NCBI GenBank assembly: GCA_902506565.1
Contig: LR732703.1
Coordinates: 2,590,125-2,654,124 of the forward strand
Source of the DNA: Burkholderiales bacterium 8X
GTDB taxonomy: Bacteria > Pseudomonadota > Gammaproteobacteria > Burkholderiales > Burkholderiaceae_C
Direction of reading: 5' to 3'
DNA length: 64,000 nt
Position numbers and translations under genes: made by a program. Each line of letters opens with the position of its first letter. The first letter of the stretch is position 1. Positions 1-8,640 of the stretch are shown one piece after another. Below the pieces are notes generated by a model. That model had not been told where the DNA came from. It did no database searches and saw only the letters and a list, made by a program, of their open reading frames with translations.

Positions 1-170
1 GCATAAAAGTCGTAGCCCTCGGCCTTCTGCTCGTTCAGCCACTTCTCGAAGTCCCGTGTGGGGCCGCAGCCGGCAATGACCGTGAAGCCGTCCTTGTGCA
101 GGCGCTGGCAGATGGCGGTTCCGATGCCGCCCATGCCGCCGGTGACGTATGCAACCTTCTTTGTACTCAT
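1..170 (-). CDS. phaB: acetoacetyl-CoA reductase PhaB (N-terminal part, runs off the window)
   Basis: Reads leftwards out of the window; only the first 56 residues are visible. They begin MSTKKVAYVTGG and contain the nucleotide-binding glycine motif TGGMGGIG (about residues 10-17) of short-chain dehydrogenases. The following stretch, with CGPTRDFEKW, is typical of NADPH-dependent acetoacetyl-CoA reductases, which make (R)-3-hydroxybutyryl-CoA for polyhydroxybutyrate. AAGGAG lies 6 bases before the ATG. phaA and phaC are on the same strand 5-8 kb away, separated by five genes on the opposite strand, so phaB must be transcribed separately here. Family is clear; only the start can be checked. 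Confidence 0.85.
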   Translation of the reverse strand, partial: MSTKKVAYVTGGMGGIGTAICQRLHKDGFTVIAGCGPTRDFEKWLNEQKAEGYDFY

Positions 171-220
171 GACTGCTCCTTGAAATTAGCGCCGACAAGA
201 CGCAAGCCAATGTAGCCATG

Positions 221-247
221 TTTATAGCTCGGACCCGTTGAGGTAAA
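221..247 (-). promoter_or_regulatory. possible phaB promoter
   Basis: On the minus strand TATAAA (226-221) follows TTTACC (247-242) with a 15-base spacer, about 50 bases before phaB. The spacer is short and the -35 box weak, so this is tentative. It fits phaB being its own transcription unit. Confidence 0.3.
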
Positions 248-286
248 CACTGAGCTTCCCTGCAACGAACTGTCACGCGCGCTCCC

Positions 287-292
287 TATACT
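287..292 (+). promoter_or_regulatory. -10 box TATACT just before the ABC ATPase start
   Basis: TATACT ends 6 bases before the ATG at 299, so transcription would begin at or beside the start codon and no ribosome-binding site would fit. The -35 region is poor. Either the mRNA is leaderless or the true promoter lies further upstream. Confidence 0.35.
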
Positions 293-298
293 GCGCCG

Positions 299-1315
299 AT
301 GTCTTCCATCGTGCTCGCCGGCGTGTCCAAGTCCTGGGGCAGCAGCACCGCGCTCCACGCCATCGACCTGCAGATCGAAGCCGGCACCTTCTGCGTGCTG
401 CTCGGCCCTTCCGGCTGCGGCAAGTCGACCACGCTGCGGATCATCGCCGGGCTCGACAACGCGACCTCGGGGCAGGTCTTCATCGACGGCCGAGAGGTCA
501 CCGGGCTGCCGCCTTCGAAGCGCGGCATCGCGATGGTGTTCCAGAACTACGCGCTCTTTCCGCACCTGAGCGTGGCCGACAACATCACCTTCGGGCTCTC
601 GGTCCGCAAGACGCCTGCGGATGAGCTGGCTGCGCGGCTCGACCGATGCGCAAGGCTGCTCGGCCTTGAGGGCCTGCTGGCGCGCAAGCCCTCGCAACTT
701 TCCGGCGGGCAGCAGCAGCGGGTGGCGCTCGGCCGTGCGCTGGTCGCGGAAGCCAAGGTCTGCCTGATGGACGAACCCCTCTCCAACCTGGACGCGCAGC
801 TGCGCCAGGAGATGCGGCGCGAATTGCGCGACCTGCAGAAGCAGCTCGGCTTGACGGTGGTCTACGTGACCCACGACCAGGCCGAGGCGATGAGCATGGC
901 CGACCAGGTGGTGTTGCTCAACCGCGGCCATGTCGAGCAGAGCGGCCCGCCGCGCGAGCTCTATGCACGACCGGCGACCACCTTCGCGGCCCGGTTCGTC
1001 GGCACGCCGCCGATGAATCTCGCGGCCCTCGAAGGCGATCGCATCGCCGGCAGCAGCGCCGCGGTCGGGCTTTCGGCTGCCACCTTCGGCGTGCGGCCCG
1101 AGGCCATCCGGCTCGATCCCGCCGGGCATCCGGCGCGGGTCGAAAGCGCCGAATACCTCGGCGCCGACCTGGTGCTGCGCTGCGCCATCGGCAGCCAGCA
1201 CTTGCTGGTGCGCACCGGCGGCCAGCACCGCGCCGAATCCGGGCAACAGGTGGGCCTCCGCTGGGCCGCCGAAGACGCCCACGGATTCGACGCCGAGGGT
1301 CGGCGCATCCACTGA
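299..1315 (+). CDS. CUT1-family (Ugp/MalK-type) ABC transporter ATP-binding protein
   Basis: A 338-residue ATPase of a carbohydrate/glycerol-phosphate type importer. Walker A GPSGCGKST is at residues 36-44 and signature LSGGQ at 134-138, followed by Walker B CLMDEP and the switch histidine in VTHDQAEAM. The C-terminal third is the TOBE/OB regulatory domain of MalK/UgpC proteins. It heads an operon with a binding protein, two permeases and a phosphodiesterase-like hydrolase, all on the plus strand. The arrangement resembles sn-glycerol-3-phosphate (Ugp) systems, but the substrate cannot be read from sequence. No Shine-Dalgarno precedes the ATG and a -10-like TATACT lies immediately upstream. 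Confidence 0.92.
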   Translation: MSSIVLAGVSKSWGSSTALHAIDLQIEAGTFCVLLGPSGCGKSTTLRIIAGLDNATSGQVFIDGREVTGLPPSKRGIAMVFQNYALFPHLSVADNITFGLSVRKTPADELAARLDRCARLLGLEGLLARKPSQLSGGQQQRVALGRALVAEAKVCLMDEPLSNLDAQLRQEMRRELRDLQKQLGLTVVYVTHDQAEAMSMADQVVLLNRGHVEQSGPPRELYARPATTFAARFVGTPPMNLAALEGDRIAGSSAAVGLSAATFGVRPEAIRLDPAGHPARVESAEYLGADLVLRCAIGSQHLLVRTGGQHRAESGQQVGLRWAAEDAHGFDAEGRRIH

Positions 1316-1353
1316 ACAACCGAACGCTCCAACGACAACCAAGAGGAAGAAAC

Positions 1354-2661
1354 ATGCAGAGAAAAAATTTCATCAAGGCCCTGGCGCTCCCGTTCGTGGC
1401 CGCGAGCGGCCTGTTCGCGAGCGTCTCCGGCGTGCAGGCGCAAATGCCCGCGCCGGTCGAGTTCCAGTTCTACTATCCGGTCGCGGTGGGCGGCCCGATC
1501 GCCAAGAGCATCGACGGTTTCGCCGAGGGCTTCATGAAGGAGAACCCCGGCATCAAGGTCACGCCGATCTACGCCGGCACCTATCAAGAGACCATCGTCA
1601 AGGCGCTGACCGCGCACAAGTCGGGCACGCCCCCGGTGACCTCGGTGCTGCTCTCCACCGACATGTTCACGCTGATCGACGAAGACGCGATCGTGCCCTT
1701 CGACAACTTCATCAAGACCCCGGAGGACAAGGCCTGGGCCGGCGGCTTCTACAAGGCCTTCATGATGAACAGCCAGGCCGGCGGCAAGACCTGGGGCATT
1801 CCGTTCCAGCGATCGACCGTGGTCATGTACTGGAACAAGGAACTCTTCAAGGAAGCCGGCCTCGATCCGAACAAGCCGCCGACCAACTGGGCCGAGCTGA
1901 AGGACGCCGCCACCAAGCTCACCAAGAAGGATGCCGCCGGCAAGGTGGTTCAGTGGGGCGTGCAGATTCCGTCGAGCGGCTTCCCGTATTGGCTGTTCCA
2001 GACGCTCACCACGCCGAACGACGCGATCCTCGCCAACGAGGCCGGCACGCAGGTCAAGTTCGACGACCCGAAGGTCATCGAGGCGCTGCAGACCTGGGTC
2101 GATCTCGGCAAGGCCGGCGTGCATCCGCCCGGCGTGGTCGAGTGGGGCACCACGCCCAAGGACTTCTTCGAGAAGAAGGCCGCGATCATCTACACCACCA
2201 CCGGCAATCTGACCAACATCAAGGCGAATGCCAAGTTCGACTTCGGCGTCGGCATGATCCCGGGGAACAAGCGCAAGGGCTCGCCGACCGGCGGCGGCAA
2301 CTTCTACCTCTTCAAGAAGTCGACGCCGGCCCAGCAGGAGGCCGCATTCAAGTTCATCAAGTGGGTGACGCAGCCCGAGCGCGCCGCGCAGTGGAGCATG
2401 GAGACCGGCTACGTCGCGGTTTCGCCGGCCGCCTACGAGACCGCCACGCTCAAGAAGTACGGCACCGATTTCCCGGCTGCGCTCGTCGCTCGCGACCAGC
2501 TGCCGGTATCCGTGGCCGAGTTCTCGACGCATGACAACCAACGCGTCACCAAGGCGCTCAACGACGGCCTGCAGGCCGCGCTGACCGGCAGCAAGACGCC
2601 GGCCCAGGCCATGCAGGACGCCCAACGCGAAGCCGACCGCATCCTGCGCGCCTCGCGTTGA
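1354..2661 (+). CDS. extracellular solute-binding protein, family 1 (UgpB-like)
   Basis: A 435-residue periplasmic binding protein. A Sec signal peptide occupies about residues 1-30 (charged start, hydrophobic core ALALPFVAASGLF, cleavage near VQAQ). The mature part follows the UgpB/MalE-like family 1 pattern, with phrases such as VVMYWNKELFKEAGLDP and a C-terminal FIKWVTQPERAAQWS. It would capture the substrate and deliver it to the two downstream permeases. AAGAGGAAGAA gives a good ribosome-binding site before the ATG. Its stop overlaps a possible TTG start of the next gene. Similarity to UgpB suggests a glycerophosphodiester or glycerol-phosphate ligand; this is inference. Confidence 0.9.
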   Translation: MQRKNFIKALALPFVAASGLFASVSGVQAQMPAPVEFQFYYPVAVGGPIAKSIDGFAEGFMKENPGIKVTPIYAGTYQETIVKALTAHKSGTPPVTSVLLSTDMFTLIDEDAIVPFDNFIKTPEDKAWAGGFYKAFMMNSQAGGKTWGIPFQRSTVVMYWNKELFKEAGLDPNKPPTNWAELKDAATKLTKKDAAGKVVQWGVQIPSSGFPYWLFQTLTTPNDAILANEAGTQVKFDDPKVIEALQTWVDLGKAGVHPPGVVEWGTTPKDFFEKKAAIIYTTTGNLTNIKANAKFDFGVGMIPGNKRKGSPTGGGNFYLFKKSTPAQQEAAFKFIKWVTQPERAAQWSMETGYVAVSPAAYETATLKKYGTDFPAALVARDQLPVSVAEFSTHDNQRVTKALNDGLQAALTGSKTPAQAMQDAQREADRILRASR

Positions 2662-2663
2662 CC

Positions 2664-3533
2664 ATGCGGCGCGCATCGGTCCATGCCTGGCTGATGCTGC
2701 TGCCGGCGCTGGTGCTGCTGGTCGCGTTCACGCACGGGCCGGCGGTTTCCACGCTGGTCGACAGCTTCTTCTCGACGCCCAAGGGCAGCCGCGCCGCGGT
2801 GTGGGTCGGCGCCGAGAACTACCAGGTGATGGTCGGCGACCCGGTGTTCTGGAAGGCGGTGCACAACAACCTGGTCTTCGCGGCCGCGACGATTCCGCTC
2901 TCGATCGGATTGGCGCTGGTGATGGCGCTGTGGGTCAACGAGCGCATCGCCGGACGCGCCTTCCTGCGGATGGCCTACTTCACGCCGACGGTGCTGCCGA
3001 TGATCGCGGTGGCCAACATCTGGCTTTTCTTCTACACGCCGCAGTACGGCCTGCTGGAGCAGATCACCGGTGCGCTGGGGCTGCCTTCGCACAACTGGCT
3101 CGGGAGCCCGTCGACGGCGCTCGGTGCGGTGACCTTGGTCGCGATCTGGAAAGAAGCCGGCTTCTTCATGATCTTCTACCTCGCGGCGTTGCAGACGCTC
3201 AACCCGAGCCTGCGCGAAGCGGCGGCCATCGAGGGTGCGTCGCGCTGGTACTTCTTCCGGCGCATCCAGTGGCCGCTCCTGATGCCGACCACGCTCTTCG
3301 TGCTGGTCAACGCCTTCATCAACGCCTTTCGGATGGTCGACCATCTGTTCGTGCTGACCCGGGGCGGTCCGGACAACGCATCGATCCTGCTGCTCTACCA
3401 CCTGTACGAGGTCGGGTTCAGCTTCTGGGACACCGCCTATGCCTCGGCCATCACGGTGGTGCTGGTGGCGGTGCTGGCGGGCATCGCCCTCTTCCAGTTC
3501 TTCGTGCTCGATCGCAAGGTGCACTACCGTTGA
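2664..3533 (+). CDS. ABC transporter permease (UgpA-like, MalF family)
   Basis: An integral membrane subunit of 289 residues with about six transmembrane helices, the first at HAWLMLLPALVLLVAF. The EAA loop reads REAAAIEGASRWYFFRRIQWP, the coupling element contacting the ATPase. It pairs with the next gene as the heterodimeric channel of a CUT1 importer. I use the ATG at 2664; a TTG at 2658 sharing TTGA with the previous stop would add two residues and match the junction seen at the next gene. Substrate unknown beyond the Ugp-like setting. Confidence 0.9.
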   Translation: MRRASVHAWLMLLPALVLLVAFTHGPAVSTLVDSFFSTPKGSRAAVWVGAENYQVMVGDPVFWKAVHNNLVFAAATIPLSIGLALVMALWVNERIAGRAFLRMAYFTPTVLPMIAVANIWLFFYTPQYGLLEQITGALGLPSHNWLGSPSTALGAVTLVAIWKEAGFFMIFYLAALQTLNPSLREAAAIEGASRWYFFRRIQWPLLMPTTLFVLVNAFINAFRMVDHLFVLTRGGPDNASILLLYHLYEVGFSFWDTAYASAITVVLVAVLAGIALFQFFVLDRKVHYR

Positions 3534-4369
3534 GCAAGTCGTCCGCTCCTTCGCGGCTGGCCTACAACGAGCCGACCGGGCTCGATACGCTGGCAGCCTG
3601 GCTGCTGGCCCTGTTGTGGATCCTGCCGCTCGCCTATGCGGTGTGGACCGCGTTCCATCCGGCCGAGTTCTCGACCCGCTTCACGCTGTTCGCGCCGCTG
3701 ACGCTCGACAACTTCCGGCGCGCCTGGAACGCCGCGCCCTTCGCCCGCTACTTCCTCAACACCACGCTGCTGGTCGCGATGATCCTCGCCGTGCAGCTGG
3801 TGCTGGGCACGCTGGCTGCCTACGCCTTCGCCCGCTACCAGTTCAAGGGGCGCGGCATCGCCTTCGGGCTGGTGCTGGTGCAGCTGATGGTGATGCCGGA
3901 CATCCTGCTGGTCGAGAACTACCGCACCATGGCTCGGCTCGGCATCGTCGATACGCTGCTGGCCATCGGCCTGCCCTACTTCGCTTCGGCCTTCGCGATC
4001 TTCCTGCTCAGGCAGACCTTCATGGGCATCCCGAAGGAGCTGGACGAAGCCGCCCGGGTCGAAGGCGCGAGCGCGATGCAGACGCTCTGGCGGGTGTACG
4101 TGCCGCTGGCCCGGCCGGTCTACACCGCCTTCGCGCTGGTGTCGGTCAGCTTCCACTGGAACAATTTCCTCTGGCCGCTCATCATCACCAACAGCGTCAA
4201 CGCGCGGCCGCTCACGGTCGGGCTGCAGGTGTTCTCGTCGGTCGACCAGGGCGTCGACTGGTCGGTCATCACCGCGGCCACGCTGATGACCTCGGCGCCG
4301 CTGCTGATCGCGTTCCTGTTGTTCCAGCGGCAATTCGTCCAAAGCTTCATGAGGGCCGGCATCAAATGA
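3530..4369 (+). CDS. ABC transporter permease (UgpE-like, MalG family)
   Basis: The second permease, 279 residues, with six predicted transmembrane helices and the EAA motif at LDEAARVEGASAMQTLWRVY. The start is a TTG at 3530 overlapping the preceding stop (TTGA); it gives the expected short cytoplasmic N-terminus before the helix AAWLLALLWILPLAYAVW, and no nearby ATG would do so. The gene ends in ATGA, shared with the next start, so translation is probably coupled through the operon. With the upstream permease it forms the membrane channel. Confidence 0.9.
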   Translation: MSKSSAPSRLAYNEPTGLDTLAAWLLALLWILPLAYAVWTAFHPAEFSTRFTLFAPLTLDNFRRAWNAAPFARYFLNTTLLVAMILAVQLVLGTLAAYAFARYQFKGRGIAFGLVLVQLMVMPDILLVENYRTMARLGIVDTLLAIGLPYFASAFAIFLLRQTFMGIPKELDEAARVEGASAMQTLWRVYVPLARPVYTAFALVSVSFHWNNFLWPLIITNSVNARPLTVGLQVFSSVDQGVDWSVITAATLMTSAPLLIAFLLFQRQFVQSFMRAGIK

Positions 4370-5238
4370 AACTCGTCACCTGGAACACGCAATGGTGCTG
4401 CGGGCTCGACGGCACGGTCGATCCGAAGCGCATCGTCGACGGCGCCCGCGCCATGGCGGACTTCGACGTGCTGTGCCTGCAGGAGATCGCTTCGGGCTTC
4501 GGCGGCATGCCCGGCGGGCCGGGCGACCAGCCGGCCGAGATCGCAAGCCTGCTGCCCGGCTTCGAGGTGTTCTACGGCGCCGCGGTCGACGAGTTCGATT
4601 CGAACGGCGCCTCGCAGCGCTTCGGCAACCTGATCGCGACCCGGCTGCCGGTTTTGAGGGTGCATCATCATCCGCTTCCCTGGCCCTCCGACCCGACCGT
4701 CTCGACCATGCCGCGGATGTGCACCGTGGTGACGATCGCCACCGAGTTCGGCCCGATCCGCGTCATGACCACGCATCTCGAGTACTACTCGCCGATCCAG
4801 CGGCAGGCCCAGGCGATCGCCTTGCGGGCGCTGCATGTCGAGGCCTGCGCGCAGGCGGCGGCGCCGCCGGTGGAAAGGCCGCCGGGCACGCCCTTCCAGG
4901 CCAAGCCCCACACGCTGCAGGCCATCCTGTGCGGCGACTTCAACATGCCTTCCGACGATCCCGGCTACGAGGCGATTCAAGCGCCCTTCGCGGACCCGGC
5001 TCTGCCCAACGGCGGCACGGCGCCGAAACGCCTGCAGGATGCCTGGCCGCTCGCGCACCCCGGCCAACCGCACGACCCGACCTTCCGCCTCTTCGACGAC
5101 AAGTACGGGCCGCACCCGATCGCCTGCGACTTCGTGTTCGTGAGCGACGCGCTGGCGCCGCGGGTCAAGCAGGTTCGGGTCGACACCACGACCCGCGCCT
5201 CGGACCACCAGCCGGTGCTGCTGGTGCTCGGGGACTGA
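4366..5238 (+). CDS. endonuclease/exonuclease/phosphatase-family hydrolase
   Basis: A 290-residue protein of the EEP fold. Landmarks are the N-terminal TWNTQW, the metal-ligand glutamate in LCLQEIASGF, the catalytic-type histidine in VMTTHLEYYS, GDFNMPSDDPGY and the C-terminal SDHQPV. The family includes phosphodiesterases, phosphatases and nucleases. No signal peptide is seen, so it is probably cytoplasmic. Its start overlaps the stop of the permease (ATGA), tying it to the importer. A role in cleaving an imported phosphodiester would suit a Ugp-like system but is only inferred. Confidence 0.85.
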   Translation: MKLVTWNTQWCCGLDGTVDPKRIVDGARAMADFDVLCLQEIASGFGGMPGGPGDQPAEIASLLPGFEVFYGAAVDEFDSNGASQRFGNLIATRLPVLRVHHHPLPWPSDPTVSTMPRMCTVVTIATEFGPIRVMTTHLEYYSPIQRQAQAIALRALHVEACAQAAAPPVERPPGTPFQAKPHTLQAILCGDFNMPSDDPGYEAIQAPFADPALPNGGTAPKRLQDAWPLAHPGQPHDPTFRLFDDKYGPHPIACDFVFVSDALAPRVKQVRVDTTTRASDHQPVLLVLGD

Positions 5239-5266
5239 CAAGCGACCCCGAAGACCTGCCGCGAGC

Positions 5267-6445
5267 TCAGCGCTCGATGGTGAGCGCGACGCCCATGCCG
5301 CCGCCGATGCAGAGCGAAGCGATGCCCTTGCGTGCGTTCTGCCGCTGCATCTCGTGCAGCAAGGTGACCAGGATGCGGCATCCGGATGCACCGATCGGAT
5401 GGCCGATCGCGATCGCGCCGCCGTTCACGTTGACCTTGTTCATGTCCCAGCCCATTTCCTTGTGCACCGCGCAGGCCTGGGCAGCGAAGGCTTCGTTGAT
5501 CTCGAGCAGGTCGAGGTCCTGCGGCTTCCAGCCGGCCCGCTCCAGCGCCTTCCGGGAAGCCGGCACCGGGCCCATGCCCATGAAGGCCGGGTCCAGCCCG
5601 GTGGTGGCGTAGCTCGCGATCCGGCCGAGCGGCTTGAGGCCGAGCCGGTCGGCGGTCTTGGCGCTCATCACCATCACGGCGGCGGCACCGTCGTTCAGGC
5701 CCGAGGCATTGCCGGCGGTCACGCCACCGGCCTTGTCGAACGCGGGCCGGAGGCCGGCCAGGCCTTCGGCGCTGGTCTTGCGATTGATGAATTCGTCCTT
5801 GTCGAAGACGACCGGGTCGCCCTTCTTCTGCGGGATGTTGACCGCGACGATCTCGTCCTTGAACTTGCCGGCGTCCTGCGCCGCGGCGGCCTTGGTCTGG
5901 CTGCCGAGGGCCAGTTCGTCCTGCGAGGAACGGCTGATGTCGTACTGCTTGGCCACGTTCTCGGCGGTGATGCCCATGTGGTACTGGTTGTAGACGTCCC
6001 AGAGGCCGTCGGTGATCATGGTGTCGACCATCTTCCACTCGCCCATCTTCTGGCCGTTGCGCGAACCCGGCAGCGCGTGCGGTGCGAGGCTCATGCTCTC
6101 CTGGCCGCCTGCGATGACGATCTCGCTGTCGCCGGTCGCGACCGCCTGCGCCGCCAGCATCACGGCCTTGAGGCCCGAGCCGCACACCGCGTTGATGGTG
6201 AGGGCCGGCACCTCCTTCGGAATGCCGCCCTTGAGCAGGGCCTGCCGGGCCGGGTTCTGGCCGGCGCCCGCGGTCAGCACCTGGCCCATGATCACCTCGC
6301 CGATCTGCCCGGCCTCGACCTTGGCGCGCGCCAGCACTTCACGGATCACGATGCTGCCGAGCTCGGTGGCCGCAACGCCCGCGAGCGAACCGCCGAACTT
6401 GCCGACCGCCGTGCGTGCGGCTGAAACGATGACGATGTCTTCCAT
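5267..6445 (-). CDS. phaA: acetyl-CoA C-acetyltransferase (beta-ketothiolase) PhaA
   Basis: A 392-residue thiolase condensing two acetyl-CoA to acetoacetyl-CoA, the first step of polyhydroxybutyrate synthesis. All catalytic residues are present: nucleophile Cys88 in NAVCGSGLK, His349 in GHPIGASG and Cys379 in CIGGGMG, the positions known from the Cupriavidus necator enzyme. NEAFA is also intact. It lies 48 bases downstream of phaC on the same strand, with GGAGAG before its ATG. The third gene of the usual phaCAB trio is 5 kb further on, past an inserted opposite-strand operon. Confidence 0.95.
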   Translation of the reverse strand: MEDIVIVSAARTAVGKFGGSLAGVAATELGSIVIREVLARAKVEAGQIGEVIMGQVLTAGAGQNPARQALLKGGIPKEVPALTINAVCGSGLKAVMLAAQAVATGDSEIVIAGGQESMSLAPHALPGSRNGQKMGEWKMVDTMITDGLWDVYNQYHMGITAENVAKQYDISRSSQDELALGSQTKAAAAQDAGKFKDEIVAVNIPQKKGDPVVFDKDEFINRKTSAEGLAGLRPAFDKAGGVTAGNASGLNDGAAAVMVMSAKTADRLGLKPLGRIASYATTGLDPAFMGMGPVPASRKALERAGWKPQDLDLLEINEAFAAQACAVHKEMGWDMNKVNVNGGAIAIGHPIGASGCRILVTLLHEMQRQNARKGIASLCIGGGMGVALTIER

Positions 6446-6459
6446 GATGTGCTCTCCGG

Positions 6460-6480
6460 TGATGGCTGATGGGTGATGGG
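6460..6480. repeat. three tandem heptamers TGATGG(C/G) in the phaC-phaA gap
   Basis: The plus strand carries TGATGGC, TGATGGG, TGATGGG in a row, just upstream of the phaA ribosome-binding site when read on the minus strand. It is probably slippage-derived; no function is evident. Confidence 0.6.
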
Positions 6481-6493
6481 TGGGATGAAGGCG

Positions 6494-8227
6494 TCAGCTG
6501 CTGGCCTTGGCCTTGACATAGCGGCCCGGTGCCGGCTCGATGGCGCGGTAGGCGGTGCCGCGGCCGAAGGCCTTGGGTGCGGGGATCTGCTTGCCGGCAT
6601 GGCTCTTGAGCCAGCGCGACCAATCGGTCCACCAGCTGCCCGGATGTTCGGTCGCGCCCTCCAGCCACTCGGCCTGGGTCGGCGGCAGCTTGCCGTCCTC
6701 GCGCAGCCAGTGGCTGCGCTTTTTCTTGGCGGGCGGATTGATGACGCCGGCGATGTGGCCGGAGGCGCCCATCACGAAGCGGGTCTTGCCGGACAGGAGC
6801 TGCGTCGAGGCATAGGCGCCGTTGATCGGCACGATGTGGTCCTCGCGCGAGCCGTACACATAGGCCGGCGCGTCGATGCTGCCGAGGTCGACCTTCTCGC
6901 CGGCCACGGTCAGCGCGCCGGGCTGGCGAAGCTTGTTCTCGTGATAGGTGTTGCGCAGGTACCAGCAATACATCGGGCCCGGCAGGTTGGTGGCGTCGCT
7001 GTTCCAGTACAGCAGGTCGAAGGGCGGCGGCGTCTCGCCCTTCAGGTAGTTGCCGACCACGTAGTTCCAGACCAGGTCGTTCGGCCGCAGGAAGCTGAAG
7101 GTCGAGGCCAGCTCGCCGCCCTTGAGCAGGCCGCCATCCCCCATCTGCATCTCGCGCAGCTTGACGAAGTTCTCGTCGATGAAGATGTCGAGCACCCCGG
7201 TATCGGAGAAGTCGAGCAGCGTGGTGAGCAGCGTCACCGAGGCCGCGGGCTGTTCGCCGCGTGCCGCCAGCACGGCCAGGGCGGTGCTGAGGATGGTGCC
7301 GCCGACGCAGAAGCCGAGCGTGTCGATCTTGCCGCCGCGCTTGTCCTGCCCGGTGATCTCGCGGGTGACCTGGATCGCCTTGATCGCGGCGTCCTCGATG
7401 TAGTCGTCCCAGCCGACCTTGGCCATCGATGCATCCGGGTTGCGCCAGCTGACCACGAAGGTCCGGTGCCCTTCGGCGACCGCATGGCGGATGAGCGAGT
7501 TCTCGGGCTGCAGGTCGAGGATGTAGAACTTGTTGATGCAGGGCGGCACCATGAGCAGCGGCCGCTCGTACACCTTGGCGGTGAGCGGCTTGTATTCGAG
7601 CAGCTGGAAGAGCTCGTTCTCGAACACCACCGCACCCTCGGTGGTGCCGACGTTGCGGCCGACCTCGAACGCGCTTTCGTCGGTCATGCTCAGGTGGCCC
7701 TGCTGCATGTCGGCCAGCATGTTGCGGATGCCCTTGGCGATGCTCTCGCCCTGGGTGTCGAGCGCCTTCTTCTGCGCCTCGGCATTGAAGGCGAGGTAGT
7801 TGCTCGGCGACGATGCGGCCATCCATTGCTCGACCGCGAAGCGCAGCCGGGCCCGGGTCTTGGCATCCGCATCCACCGCGTCGGCCATGCCGAGCAGCGT
7901 GCGGGCGTTGAGCAGGTAGACGGCAGCCGAGAAAGCGGCCATCGGGTTGTTGGCCCAGGCGTCGCCGGCGAAGCGCTTGTCGATGCCGGCCGATTGCGCA
8001 AAGCTTTGCTGCCACAGCTTCTGGGCCTCGGCGACATAGCTTTCCTGCAGGGCCTGCAGCTTTTCGGGAGCCATCGAGAACTTCGGCAACTGCCATTGCG
8101 GCGTCTCGGGAAACTGGCCGGCGCCAAGCGACAGGAACGAATCGAGCGCCTTGTCCCAACCCTGCGTGAGCGCCTGCTGGAAGGGCTTGAAGGCCTCGTT
8201 CGCCGCCGTGGATGGGTCTTGTTTCAT
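6494..8227 (-). CDS. phaC: class I poly(3-hydroxyalkanoate) synthase PhaC
   Basis: A 577-residue synthase polymerising hydroxyacyl-CoA into storage granules. The lipase-box-like motif GFCVGGT holds nucleophile Cys307; the acid DHIVPINGAY and the base in GASGHIAGVINPP complete the triad. The single long subunit and N-terminal domain mark class I, which prefers short-chain monomers. AGGAGACCGC precedes the ATG. It is first of a phaC-phaA unit; a small membrane protein diverges 119 bases upstream. No phasin or phaR gene is next to it in this window. Confidence 0.96.
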   Translation of the reverse strand: MKQDPSTAANEAFKPFQQALTQGWDKALDSFLSLGAGQFPETPQWQLPKFSMAPEKLQALQESYVAEAQKLWQQSFAQSAGIDKRFAGDAWANNPMAAFSAAVYLLNARTLLGMADAVDADAKTRARLRFAVEQWMAASSPSNYLAFNAEAQKKALDTQGESIAKGIRNMLADMQQGHLSMTDESAFEVGRNVGTTEGAVVFENELFQLLEYKPLTAKVYERPLLMVPPCINKFYILDLQPENSLIRHAVAEGHRTFVVSWRNPDASMAKVGWDDYIEDAAIKAIQVTREITGQDKRGGKIDTLGFCVGGTILSTALAVLAARGEQPAASVTLLTTLLDFSDTGVLDIFIDENFVKLREMQMGDGGLLKGGELASTFSFLRPNDLVWNYVVGNYLKGETPPPFDLLYWNSDATNLPGPMYCWYLRNTYHENKLRQPGALTVAGEKVDLGSIDAPAYVYGSREDHIVPINGAYASTQLLSGKTRFVMGASGHIAGVINPPAKKKRSHWLREDGKLPPTQAEWLEGATEHPGSWWTDWSRWLKSHAGKQIPAPKAFGRGTAYRAIEPAPGRYVKAKASS

Positions 8228-8346
8228 GCGGTCTCCTGGTTCGGGGCTCTATTTGCCCGGCGCGCTTCGTACGAGCGCTTTGAGTATGCTGCATCCGATT
8301 CGGCCGAGCCAGTGGCCATCTCGAACCTTCCTGGATTTCATCGCCT

Positions 8347-8640
8347 ATGCACCTCGTCGTGATCGCCTGGCTGTACGTCGCCCTCATGATGGCGGTGGCC
8401 GAAGGCACCAACACCAACGGCACGGTGCTGGGCGCCATCTTCACCTTTCTGATGTACGGATTGGCGCCGGTCGCATTGGTGGTTTACCTGATGACCGCGC
8501 CCGCCAGACGGCGCCTTGCGCGAGCCCGCGAAATGGAAGAGCGCGAGGCGGCCATCCGCGCTGCGGCGAACTCAGTCGCGCCAGATGCAGGCGCCGAAGC
8601 GGCCGCTGACCCGATCCCGCCGGTGCGAGAAAAAGAGTAA
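8347..8640 (+). CDS. small two-helix membrane protein, unknown function
   Basis: A 97-residue protein with two hydrophobic segments (about residues 3-19 and 29-49) and an acidic, Ala/Glu-rich cytoplasmic tail containing EMEEREAAIRAAA. Nothing enzymatic is recognisable. It is divergent from phaC and convergent with pgeF, which overlaps its 3' end (8572-8640) on the other strand. The overlap makes the exact 3' half less certain, but the coherent membrane topology supports a real gene. Confidence 0.65.
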   Translation: MHLVVIAWLYVALMMAVAEGTNTNGTVLGAIFTFLMYGLAPVALVVYLMTAPARRRLARAREMEEREAAIRAAANSVAPDAGAEAAADPIPPVREKE

